A stretch of DNA of 64,000 nucleotides from Escallonia rubra. Lineage: Eukaryota > Streptophyta > Magnoliopsida > Escalloniales > Escalloniaceae. The stretch lies in assembly GCA_033065855.1 (NCBI GenBank), contig JAVXUO010002863.1:248001-312000 (forward strand). Direction: 5' to 3'. Below the pieces are notes generated by a model. That model was not told the DNA's origin. It saw only the letters and a program-made list of their open reading frames with translations, and did no database searches. Shown here in pieces: positions 45,558 through 59,536 of this stretch (position 1 is its first letter; each line of letters starts with the position of its first letter). The translations under genes and the position numbers were made by a program.

Positions 45558-47075
45558 CATAGTTATGAATACCGTACCGGTACGTACTACTTTTGCCTTT
45601 TACTGATACAGTATCCATTACATCAGTGGCGGAGGCAGTGGGGGTCACAGGCGGGCACGTGCCCACTTGTTGTCCTCCTGCTGTTATGTAGCTTATATGT
45701 ATATTATGTATGTAACTTATATGGACGAATGTGCCCTAATGACTTCAGCAAATTAAAGTGGCTTCTATTTGGTCATTTCATCACAGGACACAAAAGAAGA
45801 GAATGACTATTAAAGTGAATAAGTACAGAGAGGAAGAACATGTGGGGTCTAACCGCTGTCCTTGCCTCTTCTGCAGATTGATGGCTTCCAGTTCTTTCTC
45901 CTCGATTTCCTCCTCCTTAGTTTCTCCATCATCTTAATAAGGAAAAAGTCTCATCACTGCTTCATTACTCCCAATTATATCTTACCTCTCTCTTGCACGG
46001 AAGCTTCAAGTGTTAAAAAGCGAAGTTTAATTGGTAAAAACTCTTTATCGATTCACACCATTTTTTTAGACTAAGGTACTCTGTTTTCTTCAACATTTTG
46101 ATAAATTTAAGGTTTAATTTCTGGGAGTTACAGATTTGTTGATTCCGTAAATTGACACTTTTTTTATATTTTTGCCCACTGTACTAAATGTTTATTTGTT
46201 TTGTTTCCAATTCATAGTTCTATGCGTTTATTAGGAAAAAACGCATTACTTTTACTAAGTATTGTAATACAACCCAATTTTGCTTTGTATTCGTGCAGTT
46301 AATTGATTGTTGAATATTTTCATTTTTCTAGTGCCCACTTCAAACATTTCTGGCTCCGCCACTGCATTACACTTTGTACAGATCAAAATACCGCTCTGTA
46401 CTGGCCGGTACATGTGATATCGACTGAGAACCACGTACCGGTCGAGATAGTGTGTTTTGTACCGGTCCCTTAAAAAATGTAAAAGTGACAAATTAGAAAT
46501 TTTAAAAATTGATCATATAAAGACTAAAGAGAAAAACACTGTAAGTTCTATTATATCAATCAAAGCCTATGTAGCCTCTTGCTCATAATATTCATTACAA
46601 TTTATAAAATCTTTCCTGATAAGTTTTCAATCTTCACTTAGCTTTGATGTACTTCAACCTAGAAACTTTGATCATATTCTTTCATCTACATGACGTACTG
46701 CTTTACATATGCGCGGACGCACACACCTAGAAAAATAACTTATTCTTCAACCCAAAGACATTATTATTGAACAAATAGCTTATTCTAACGTAAAAAATTG
46801 CGAACAAGATCATCGAAAAGGACGAGATAAACAACTTATTTGGGAACCAATAGTTAATTTGAAAACTAAACTAATTTAAGCTTTATAAGACAAACATTTT
46901 ATTCTAGAGGAGCTGTAAGTAAGAAAATATATGTATATATTATTAATTCGTCAATGAATGAATATTACATATGCATAATATTGATGAAGATTTTGAGATG
47001 GTATCGGTACCGATACGTACCATTTTACAGGAAAAAAACGGTACGCACTCCGGTACGGTATTCATAATAACTATG
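45558..47075. mobile_element. Outer hAT-like element with 8-bp target duplication
   Basis: Ends are CATAGTTATGAATACCGTAC at the left and, as complement, CATAGTTATTATGAATACCG at the right. The flanks are the perfect 8-bp duplication CTTTGTTG (45550-45557 and 47076-47083). Subterminal GGTACGTACC-like words recur at both ends and near 46.4 kb and 46.98 kb. It is about 777 bp without the nested element and has no transposase. It ends 142 bp beyond the IVD stop codon. Confidence 0.85.
45624..46364. mobile_element. Nested hAT-like element (CAGTGGCGGAG family)
   Basis: Ends CAGTGGCGGAGGCAG and CTGGCTCCGCCACTG form inverted repeats with one mismatch. The flanks CATTACAT (45616-45623) and CATTACAC (46365-46372) match at seven of eight. 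GGGCAC...GTGCCC words lie inside both ends. CAGTGGCGGAGCCAG ends are common in plant hAT elements. It inserted into the outer element, so it is the younger of the two. Confidence 0.88.
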
Positions 47076-47217
47076 CTTTGTTGACGGGGTGGCTGCAATG
47101 AAAGGTTGTTCCTGGAGCACCACAGAGATCAGCAGACAGCTGAGTACGAACGATCATCAGCAAACCGTGGCAAGTTTAGCTCCGAGTAACTTCGAAGTAT
47201 GTCGTGCTGACTTCTGT

Positions 47218-50200
47218 TCACTCTTCCTTGAAGAGCGCACGACCAATGATCATTCTTCTGATCTCACTGGTTCCGGCCCCAATCTCGTATAATTTGGCAT
47301 CGCGGAGCAGACGGCCAGTTACGTACTCGTTCACGTATCCATTGCCACCTAGACATTGGATAGCCTGTAACACAATATGAACCCCATTAAAGATACATCT
47401 CAAATCTCACTTTTCTAGTATTAGTCAATCTTGTAGCTTGTTTCAACTAAAAAGTACACTTGTTGCAATTACTAGTTCTTTCCTCAAGACAACGTCGGGG
47501 CAGTGTCAATCCAACAAATTGTATGAAGGCTTAGATCTAAAGCATATGATAAGATTTGCATGGCAGCCCCCAATCTGAGTTCATGCTCCATTTACACTGA
47601 ATATCTCCAATTGACATTTAACTTGTTCAATTGTTTACATGCTTCCACGTTTTTCTCACCTGCAGAGCAACTTGGGTGGCTCTTTCAGCTGCACAAAGGA
47701 TAACTCCAGCGCAGTCCTGAAATTTAGGTTTTGTGACTTTGCAGGCATAAAAGAAATGCGAAATCTCAACACCACACACACAAAAAGAGGGATAGCATAA
47801 TATCATGCAGCACCTTTGGATCAATTTTTCCACTGTCACAGTCCCTTGCAACAGAATACACATACGATCTGCATTAAGTGAGAGAATTAAGCACATATTA
47901 CCTGAGCTCTAATGGCAAGAGATGTAGAATATTTCATGGATGAATCTCTTACCTAGAAGACTGTAGTGAGGTATACATGTCAGCAATCTTCCCCTGTATT
48001 CGCAGGTCAACAAACGATGTAAGAGAGAATTTCACAGGACCACAAGGATGAAATCATCAGATAGATGCGCCCCTGACATGAGATGCGTTCATATACCTGT
48101 ATAAACTGAAAATTGCCAATTGGGCTGCCAAACTGTTCTCGTTGACGAACATAAGGAAGGACAGCATCAAGACATGCCTGCATAAGTCCAAGCGGGCCAG
48201 CAGCCAAAACTAGCCGCTCCAAATCTAGCCCCGACAACATAACATATACACCTGAAAGGAAAAACCCTGAAAATCTTATGACAATGCCATGAAATCAGTT
48301 TTCTAAATAAGTGAAGAAGAAATCCTGCTACTGAGAAAGAAATTGGTTTTACATCAAAATCCTCCACTGAAGCTTCCAAGGGCTACACAAAACTCAGTTG
48401 AGACTGAACCAACATTTTTTTGATACTTTTAGGTATGATCAACGAACCAAGAAGCCCAATGAAACAGAAATAAAAGTAAAAACAAATACGTCTAGAAATC
48501 TAACCATACGTGTCAAGTGAGGACATGTCTTGAACATAATACGAAATCTAAAGGTAATCTTCTGGTAAAGTTATGTCGATACAACAACAAACTAGCTAAT
48601 TTGACTAAATTATCTTTTGCAAATCACACCCTTAGGCATTTCTTACTTCTATCATCCATTTTCACTTCTTCACTTTCTTTCCTTCTTTTATTCAAATTCT
48701 GGTATAAATGAAATTAACAGATCATCTCATCATTGATACCTTTCCCTTCCTGCCCAAGAATATTTTCTTCAGGAACAAAGCAATTCTCAAAGACAAGCTC
48801 ACATCTGCAATTTTGTTGATAATCCAATTGTCAGAACAAGTCCGATCTAAAGGGAAAATATACCAATGATCCTAGAGCAATGCTGACATACGTATCACTT
48901 CCTCGCATTCCAAGTTTATCTAATTTCTGGGCGGTACTGAATCTGCAGCGACGGACAAAGGAAAATTTGAATAACTTTTATAACTGCAAGCAGAACTGCA
49001 TTTAATCAGTTGCCAATGTTATTAATTAAGCAGGCCATATTCTAACTAGTACATTATAATCAACATACTTTGAGGTAGAACTATACTAGAGGCCATGTCT
49101 AAATGCCAAACTGTATGGACGGTTAAATGTCACATAGTGCATAGCAGGCCCATTTCCAAAAGTTTTCTCCTGCCAAAAGCAGAAGAAACCAAGCATTCAC
49201 CCAGAGCTATATTTAGAAGGCTCTCTGTCCTTACTTCTAGCAAATGCAACCTGGCATCCGGTGAAGAATGCAGTGTCTATTACCACATTTGGGCTGCAAT
49301 TGTTATATTAGACACGAAGAACAATCCAACAGTCTGAGCTACTTCAACTAGTGTGTGCATTTCTAGCTGGCATGGCTAATATCCCACTATTTAGACTTGA
49401 TTAGAAAAAATATCTAGTGAGTGTTCTTAGCAAATGAAAATTTGTGGCAAATTGCCTCAAGCTTAATCTATATTGCCTTCAGTACTATGAACAGAAGCTG
49501 CAGTACCCAGGCATTTCCTTCTCAATGATGAAAGCAGTAATTCCTTTGGAGCGAGCAGCAAAATCCGTTTTTGCATAAATTACCTGGACATAAATGGAAG
49601 ATCAGCTCCGACGCAAACAATGGGAAGAAAAAGAAAAAAATATGAGCTTTCAAGTACGAGGAGGGCGAAGAATATTACAGTAGGGTCAACTATTTAACTT
49701 ATAGTATATAACACCAATCTTGGGGGACAGTATCAGAACAGCCACAAAAAGGAGGCAAGAAATTGTCTCTTAAGGTAAGAACTAAAGTGTGCCAAAATGA
49801 GATATATTTTAAGTTGGATTACATTCCATTATTCATCTACTCAGTGAGCTCTGTAGAGTTCATTAAAGAATTCTTAAGCTTTGCAACTTCAAATGGTTGT
49901 GTGGAGAGTGGGATACCCATCGCTACTATCATTTTTTTCATGTTCCGACCCAAACGTCTAAAAGTGCTGGGCGTAAAATCGGAATCCCAGCTGCAACTCA
50001 AGGCTGCTGTTTCAGATTGTCAGCCTCAGAAGCAAGGTTTCCCCACAGGATCAGCCGTTTCCGAATAAGGGTAGCCAATTCTAGCGAAGAAATTTCCAGG
50101 GCTTCTGAACGAGACTTTGGTTAAAAGCTAATGCAAAATTCGAAATGAGTTTAGGTATTGGTCTTTCACTTTTAATTGGTACACACCTGCAAGATAGAAT

Positions 50201-52878
50201 CCATTATCTGGACTCTGGAAAAAAAGAATAACAGCAAAACATGCCTTTAGTGATAGACTATCTTTAACCACAGATATCCAACTGAAAAAAATAGAATGTT
50301 GCTTATGTACAAAGAATATGAACGCTGTCCAGGACATTGAGTCATTTCATCAAAATGTGTTTTCACGACTCTAAATACGCTTTAACCGTGGTTGCATGAA
50401 GAACAAGATTTCGTGCGTCTCTTCTTTTCCATCGCTTCCTGCACTTATCTCTTCCTCTCTCTTTTACAGTTAAAGGTTGTTTTTTTTTTGGGGGGGGAAT
50501 TCTCCACGTTTGCCTCTTCGGTAAAATTGTACGGTACTTACGGGTGTAAAAGCAAGAAAACTGTGCAGGACACGTAGATTGACTCTAGTGGACTCTCTTC
50601 CAGCATATATAGTCTCAGTAATACTTAAACCGAAAAGGGAAAAACAAAACTAATTTAAGGCTTCTTAATATAATTTAATTGACAACATTGCCTATTTAAG
50701 CTAAAAATACATTAACTACGAATGAGGTTAATCTTTAGTTGGGTCAAGTCGTAACCATGTACATACAGATCAACATGAAGAAGGTAGGCATAGCCAATGC
50801 ATACACACACAAGGGATAAACCAAGCAATACCAGGGTCTGAGCAACTGGGCCATTAGTGCACCACATTTTGTTCCCATTTATAACATAACCTCCATCAAC
50901 ACGATCAGCTTTGCATTTCATGCTAATAACATCAGAGCCAGCTGGGCAGATACAACATAAGCATTCAGGTCATGAATAAATTCCTCAAATATGATTGTTA
51001 TGATAAAACATAAACTGAAGGGTTATTCCGGTGTTTACCGTTGGGCTCACTCATTGCAAGAGCTCCCACATGCTCCCCACTGATTAGCTTCATATCAAGT
51101 TTGACATGAGGTAAGCAACAAGCGTAAATGGATGTACACATATTTGAATATATATTTGAAGCAACAAAACTTAGAAGGAAAGTGTGATAAATAGAAAGTG
51201 AAGATGATTTCAATGCTATAAAAACTTTTGGTCTCAGTTTACTTCGTTCAGTTGGTTGAGTTGGGGACTGGGAGTCCGGGACTAGATAACAGGGTGAAAA
51301 GAAAATCTCATGTGGACTATCGTACACAGCACGTTCCGATTATTTCACAATACATGTCAACAAAGAACAATTTGATTTAAGGTCAATATTTGTACTACAT
51401 TAGTTGCTACCTCAGTCATTCAGCTAAATATGATTAGCTTTAGCATACAACGTATTATGGTAAGTCATTCTGCAACCTGTTCTTGATTAGTATATCGACT
51501 TGTAATATCATGATTATATCACTCAGTTACACGACCTACAAGAGAGGAAACATGAATAGCCTGTAAGGCTGTTTCGGTGAACAACCTACCCCACACCACA
51601 AAAGATAATGAAGGAAATAAAAATTGCAACAGAGGATGCATGTGACGGGACATCATAGGCGTAAACGTCTCAACCAAGTAACTCAAAGATTTCTTCCATT
51701 GAACAAATCATTTAATATTATCAGAACTGCATAAGAACAGGACATCATCAATGGGAATAGTGTTACAGTGTACCGTCAACGCAATAAATCAAGATGTTGG
51801 TCAAAGTTAGACTCCTACTCCAACTCAATTTAAGGCAAAACAGAGAAATAAATTAGATGGAGAAACTTGTGGGTTTCTATTCACTGGTTAAATTCTTCAA
51901 TATAGTAACTCATTCAACTACGGCAGGCCACTTTTCTTCGTCTTCCTGATTTTCTTCTTCTCCACTACCCATTGACGTCAAGCAGCTCCCTCCCTCCCTC
52001 CCTCTCCCTGTTCGAGTTTCCAAAACATTACCATTATATCTGGAATAGCTCCGAGATAATGCCGATACAGATCTGTACCATGCTATATTGACTCGTATCT
52101 GGCTGATCAGTCAATACTCTGAACTACGAGTCTACCTAAAACTCTAAGTAGGGAAATTGGGCTTCCTCTTGAAAATGTAAAGCATATGCAAACAAGTTCA
52201 ATGCACAGAATTTATCTGGTTGATATAAATTAAAGCCTCTGGCAACCTAGAAGCTTCTAGATGCCAACTCTTTTGTGCCCCCGCACACGCTACCAATCTC
52301 TGGCCCGGTTCATGGAACTAAGAGCAAGAAAATGAAAATTAAGAAAATACAGTGGACGTGACTGAGATGGTCATATTGACATGAAAAGACAAAAAAACCA
52401 AACAAGACATAGGATTGGCAACAGCTTGCAAAATGCAAAGGTAAATGGATAAGTCTTGGTATATATATAGGGAAGCTAACTGCAGAAAACCTTTTGGCAC
52501 AGCATGGCTGCAGCAGATGATAGCAAACCGTTATTGAATTCTCCTATGCAAGCTGGTAAAATTATGCTAGAATAAGGAGTAGATGTGGGGTCCCTTCCAC
52601 TCTTAAAAAACTTTCTTTATCAGTTGGAAAAAGAAATGCCTTATTACAAGTCGGGACTTCAGACACAGTAGAAAGCATGATCGAATTAGTACTATGCACC
52701 AAAAAGAAATTGTCTACTGGGTACTTATCATCTTCTAATCCTAAAACTAAAAACTTTCTTATACTTGGGGGCAACAAAATCAACTGACTAAAAAATCCCA
52801 TCTGTATCAAGATGTGCTCGCGTGCTTGCACAAGCCACACACAAACATGCGTGCATATAGAAGGGGGAAGAGAGAGGG

Positions 52879-52933
<55 letters not shown>

Positions 52934-54954
52934 GGGTCGTGATCCATTGCTAGCGCTAGCACGTTGCTAGCGCTGTTTTGCCGTCCGCTATATAATGTAG
53001 CGGACGATAATTTACCGTCCGCTACATTATATAGCGGACGGTGCTAGCGCTGCTAGCGCTAGCAACGGATCAGCTCCCATATATATATGTATATATATAT
53101 GTATGTATGTATATATATATGTATGTATGTGTGTGTGTGTGTTTACGTATACACACACACACGGGGGCTGACTGTTAGCGTTGATTTTGAGATCTTAAAG
53201 AACGAAGGGTCCATCAAAAAGTCAAGTGCGAACAAACATCCATCAACACTGATTTGAGACCATCCATGTCGCGCGGGATGGTCCAGATCATTTTTTTCCA
53301 AAAAACATCACGCCTAACCACCACTCTTGGTACCGGTAGCATTTTTTTCCCGGAATACCCTTACTTGTCTTTTGAATAAAGAAACTAGGAACTGTATAAT
53401 TGTAAAAAAAGTGGCGGTTACACAAAATCTGTTTTCTCCCAGCCATTTCCAACACAATCCGTTACAAGTTTTCTCAGATTATATCACCAAATCCCAATTA
53501 TCAAACTATGTCTATCTCCATTTTCATCAATCACATTCATTGCCAAATCCATTTACTAAATCAATTACACAAAAAACACATGTAATAGATCTGAAAAATA
53601 TGGAAGAAATTAAATTCATTCATCATCAAATCCAAGTGAAACAGAAAAAGATGGAAGAAATTAAAGACGGTATCTGAAGAATGGTTATTGAACAACATGT
53701 AATAAATCTGAAACAAAAAGAGCAGACTGAACAACAGTTGATGATAGTTGCTTGGCTGAAGGTCAGATCAGGTGGAAGCAGCTAGGGCGAAGGACGGTGG
53801 CAGCGGCGGCGGCGCCTTTGGTCAGCATGGTCATCTGGTAGTGGCGGCGTCAATGCAGGATGGTGGTGTCGGCATCGCTGTCAAGGGCATCGGTGTCGTT
53901 TCTTTGGGTTATGCAGGGATTCGAGGCTGAAGAAAGGAGAGGGATTGGGTTTTTCAACCAGGGCATGTCCAGATTAAGGAGAGAGTCTTGGTGGTTTTGT
54001 AGTGGAGGTGGCAGCATCAAAATCATCTGTCAGCGGTGGCGGTGGCCGGCAGTGGCCTCGTCAGTGCATGGTGTTCGATCAAGAGAGAGAATCTGGAAAT
54101 GGAATAGTTCAAATGAAAAGAGGGAGAGAGTGTTAACTTTGATTGTTCTGTGATCTATAAAGCACGGGTGCGCCTAACAGAGTGAAACACCGACATCTGG
54201 TGCATCGGGTGCGAGTGTGGGTCGGGTGTGGCATGGGTGTGTGTTGGTTGCGTATCTGCTATTTTTAATTTATTTTAAATACCAGGTGGATGCGTATCGG
54301 ATACTTATGGGGTAAAAACACAATTTTCAAAAGAATTTTTAGGGGGTCAAAACATAAAAAACAGAAGTTTTGGCGGTCAAATAAAAAACAATAAAACATA
54401 TACTTAAGATATTTTGGCAGGCAGATCTGAAGTAAATATTAATATACTTAAGTAATACGCAAACAAACTTTATAACGCAGTTATCAATTTCAATATTTCT
54501 TAAACGGCCCATTGAACTTAACAAACTCTCTCACTAATTTGGTTGGAAATTTCAATATTTATGAAACAGCCCATTAAACTTAACAAGTTCTCACTACTTT
54601 GGTAGGAAATATTAGTATTCTTTTCACATATATAATAATATTTGACGTATCCTCGCCACACCCGTATCTTGTAATTTTTTAAAATGAAGTATCCGCACCT
54701 GCACCCGCACCGGAGTCCGTGCTTCCTAGATTGGGATTAAAGGGCAGTTTGGGCATATGTGCTGACTGCCCCTCTTTGAGAAAATCCATTTGTTTTGCAT
54801 CTCAGCCGTCCATTGTGCCACACGGATGGCGGAGATCCGCTGGAAATATAGAGGCTTTTCAAGCGCCAGATGTGGATCAGGCGATTAGACCCCCCCCCCC
54901 CCCCCCACCCCACCCCACCTAACCCCCCCCCCCCCAACACGCACACACACACAC

Positions 54955-55002
<48 letters not shown>

Positions 55003-58000
55003 ATATATACATGTGTATATGAGAGAGAGAGAGAGAGGGGGGAAAGTAAAACCTTTGGCAAGTATTTTTGCTTTTGAGCAGGAGTTCCATTCCTCACCTA
55101 CAAATTATCAAGGTTTGTTAATGGTTGTAGAAAACAACATCTATAACCGAGATTCAAAATTGTAGGATAAATGTTACCAATTGATTAATGCATAGGTTAG
55201 AATGGGCACCATAGGAAAGACCAACAGACCCCGAAGCACGGCTAATTTCTTCCATTGCTATGCAGTGGTATAAATAACCAAGGCCAAGTCCTCCATATTC
55301 CTCTATAGAATAATGACAATAGTAAGTTTTGGATGCATAACTATGCTGGACACTATGACATGCAATCAAGATCAACTATGCAGCAGCACTTTAAAAGTCT
55401 TTGTTAAAGAATATCCAGATATTACCAATGCAGAAAAGGGGGGGGGGAACCAGAATGAGAGATTGCACATATGCTAAGAGCAGGTTGGGCGAAGTGAAGG
55501 TTTGCTTGTGGAGTGCTGTGTGACCGAAATATTCCAAATTGAAGGATATCTTTTACAGGACAGCCGTGAGGCCAGCTATGATGTATTGTTCAGACTGTTG
55601 GGCAAGTAAGAAGCAGCATATACAGATGAGAAGCATAGCTGAAGTGGGAATGGTGGATAGCAGCCACACAAGGACGGACAGGATACGAGATGAGGACAAA
55701 AGGTGGACCAAGTGCCAAAAGATAACAGAATATCACTTGAGATGTATTTCAGAAATATGATTAGGATGGTTCAGTCTTTTTCAGCTTCCTGATCACCAAG
55801 TAGATTTAGGGTTTTCAATCTACAGCCTTTAATGTAATCGCCAAGCCAGTACAGCAGAGTTGTTGAAAAAAAGCTTTGATATTTGTGGCGTTAGGGCAAA
55901 GTGATTTTTGTCCATTTCTTGTCCCTTTCTCCGGTCTTCCCACGCCCTGCCGTCTTTCCCCTTTCTTTTCTCCATTATTTGTGCACTCCACTCCACATTA
56001 GTAATTCAGAATGTCAGACAATCTCCTCAGATAGCGCTCATCATCATCATCATCTTCTTCTTCTTCTCAGATAGCACCGTATAACATATACTAAAAGAGA
56101 AAAGATATTCATTTTGACAACTCATTAAAGTCAATTTCAACAAAGTCAAAGCTTCAGAATGCCGCATTCACAAAGTAAACGGAATTAACGGCATAAGATG
56201 GGGTCATCACTAAGCACCAAAGAGTTTTCCGATGTAATAATGTCATATGATATCATAAGTACAGTACTGTGCACATTATAGTGTGATTGTTTTATTTGCT
56301 ATGACAGTAAAAAAATTTGCTAAGCCGCTAAATAAAAAGCCAACTGGAAAAGTTTATTTCCCTGAAATGCTCATACTATCTAAGAGGTTCGTAAATAAGT
56401 TGCCCGAGAATGGCCGAAAATTAATTCTCAAAATTTACCAATTATTACTAACTTCCAAATTAGCTATGGAAGTACCAAAAATTACATACAGAAGAAAGTT
56501 ACCGAACTGTCAAGATAACAAGCACATTACATTCTTTTCAAAGAACTGCTTATTTGACTCTAGCTAGTTTGTTATTCAATTGACATGCTTAGGTTCACCA
56601 AACCACAGGAAGTATCAAGGCACTACAAACTCACAAGATCCGTCTTGCTGAGAAGTCAAATAAGAGACCTTTTTGCAAGTGTTTATCCTGAATTTCATAT
56701 TCTTTTCCACAAATTTCTCTGTTACCAAACAGATAAACAGGAGAGATAAGTTTGATAGAAGCTGTTAACCACCACTTATACCTGGAGAAGCAATTCCATG
56801 GAGATTGAATTCCCCCATTAGTTTCCATAAGTTGACCTCCTGGAAGGCAAAAGAGAACTTCGGTCCACATAAGGTTTTTCCTTTAGTATATAAAGCACAA
56901 GAAACAATGTTATACAACCTTTGGGAAATAATTTGTTCTGTCTATGCTCGATGCATGAGGAGCAATATTTTCTTGGGCAAACTGTGCAACACTTTCTTTA
57001 AACTGTAAAGGTAACAATAACGTCAGAGGACTGCCAAAGGCATCAAAGAGCAATGCACGTTTACTATACAGCGAATTCTAGAACATATCATAAGCTCGGC
57101 AGTTCTAGATACATAATTTAAATTAATCGGATAAGGGCCAGCCAAGGCAGAATTCAGGTTGCTCCAAATTGACCTCTAGGTCACAAGTTCAGAGCACGGA
57201 AACAGTCCCTTGGCAAATGCAAGGGTAAAACTGCAAACTCTTTCCAATCCCCACAATGGCGGGAACTTTGTGCTACCCGTCCTAAGCAAGGCCGAGACAT
57301 GATGAATACAAAATGTCGATAGGACGTTCCCAACAAAATCAAGCGAAGAAGAAATAGTTTTGTTTGGTTTCCTCAAGCTTGCTGAAGCCACGCATAGAGT
57401 CCTTTCAAACAATCTGGAGCAACTGACTACTCTTATTTCAGAGGCAACTACTAATGGCAGGGAGTTGCATGCAAAGTGTTTGATTGTTTCCAAAAAAAGA
57501 AGATACAACATCCTCTGGGTCAGAAGCAACAAATGTTGTAGTTAATCAGTAGTTCGTTTCTAAAATGTAGGCCTAGTATTTAAGAATTCATTTCAGGTTT
57601 GTAGATGGGCACGGTAATGAATTGACCACTGCCATTGTCACGTCATAAACGAAAACATGAAGGACATGGTTTTAAGGACAGTAAGATGGTAGGATTAAGC
57701 AACAACGTAACCCCAGGGTTAACACGCTTATTTCACTTGAAGCCTCGTCAATCCAACCACAATTTTGTTGGAAATGCATAAAGCATATTCTGTTTAAGTT
57801 ATTAACCCCAGTCGCAGGGTTCAATGTTAGAAAACTTATAAGACCAGGGTTTAAGTGAAATGTGCAGGCAACACTTAATCCAATATGGTACTTGCCTAAC
57901 TTCTTTCCAGTGTCTGTTTTAAGATGGTATCACCATTATGACTGTTACTACATGACCAGTGACAGTTTGAAGCTTAAAAGTCGTATCTCTAGTGTCTATC

Positions 58001-59504
58001 AATAAGGCCTTTCTTTAAAGGACGTTGTGTCTCTTCAAAGTGAATCTCAGGAGGTCTCCACCCCCCTTGAAGTGGAATTTTCAGTTATATAAACTGGTGC
58101 TTGAGAGGCACATAAGACAGCATATTAAGCTTTACGAGACACATATATATAAAACCCATACCAGATGCTACTGGTGTTAGGATTATGCATCTGAAGACTG
58201 ATCAACCACTCTCACAGTTCAATAAGTACATAACATAAGACGCGCATAAAGCCTACACGTTAGGGTTTACATGTATATTAAACCAGAAAGTAGCTTATAT
58301 ATCAAAGGTATGACTCCGAATGGTGATAGCATCTTAATGAGTACTTTTCTTTGTTTTCTTTTGGGTGGGGCATGGGGTGCATACTACTGGACAATGAAGC
58401 AACTATATGACTGGATATTTCAGAAGTGAGTTTTCAGGGAAATAATCAACTGTGGTGTTGTGATAACACTTTCAAAGTTTAAAAGTTAAAGAGATGCAGG
58501 ACTAAGGACTTGTCAAAGAGGTGAGGCAAAACAACATCAAATTTAGACCCTATTGACTGCGAGAAGTCAAGTAGGAAGAGTTGCAGGTTAAACTAGATGC
58601 TGGACAGGGTGAATGTCAGATGAAAAATAACTTTACTGCAAAAAAGGAACTGTCTGGATAAATTCTTTTAGAGACTGGTACTCCTTGTGAGGATAAGTGC
58701 CACCTTCTAACAAGTGCTGCCACTTCTATCCTACAAATCTCCTTACCGACCTCTCCGTCACCTCATCCGCAGCTTGCTTAGCCCTCCACAAAAGGTCCAT
58801 TCACAGGCTTTAAAGGAGACCTGACCTATCCTCCGTTAACTCCCTCTCCCACCGGGATATCCTCACCCTTTCTTCCTTTACTAAAAGTAGATCCCTGAAT
58901 ACCAAGGCGTTCAGAAAGACTATAAATGCTTTATACTATAAAACACCATATAGCTCCATTTGCACTCCCTATATTGCTAATGACGCTCTCTATACAACTA
59001 CTTGATGCACATAATTTGTCAGCATACAATTATGCAACACAGTGCAGGGAGTGCCATTAGCCTATTGAGGAGTGCCAATAGGGCTACCCAACACCAAGTA
59101 CGTTGAGGCGAGCAACAACGTGAGGAAGTACAATCATTTTGAAAACCGAGATGCCTTAATTCACTAAACTTAATTAAATAAGATTTTGAAATTGAGAGAC
59201 ACTGTGAGCTTAAACATGCTTGACAATTGCAATTCTTCATTCAATGACAGCTACTAACTCCAGAGCTGCAAACAAATTGAACACGAGCGCCTGATAACCT
59301 TCATGCCACTCAAGAATCATAAAATCCTACGGAAAGGTTGAAATACAGTACAAAATCAAACCTACTACAATATCTCAGAATCATGACTGCGCTACGCGGT
59401 AGGGCGCACCAGAAGCTTCTAATTCCAGAATCGAACAATGTGATCAATTACACAAACATACACATATATAGGCGTAAGTGTGTGTGTGAGTCGACTTCCA
59501 CATG

Positions 59505-59536
<32 letters not shown>

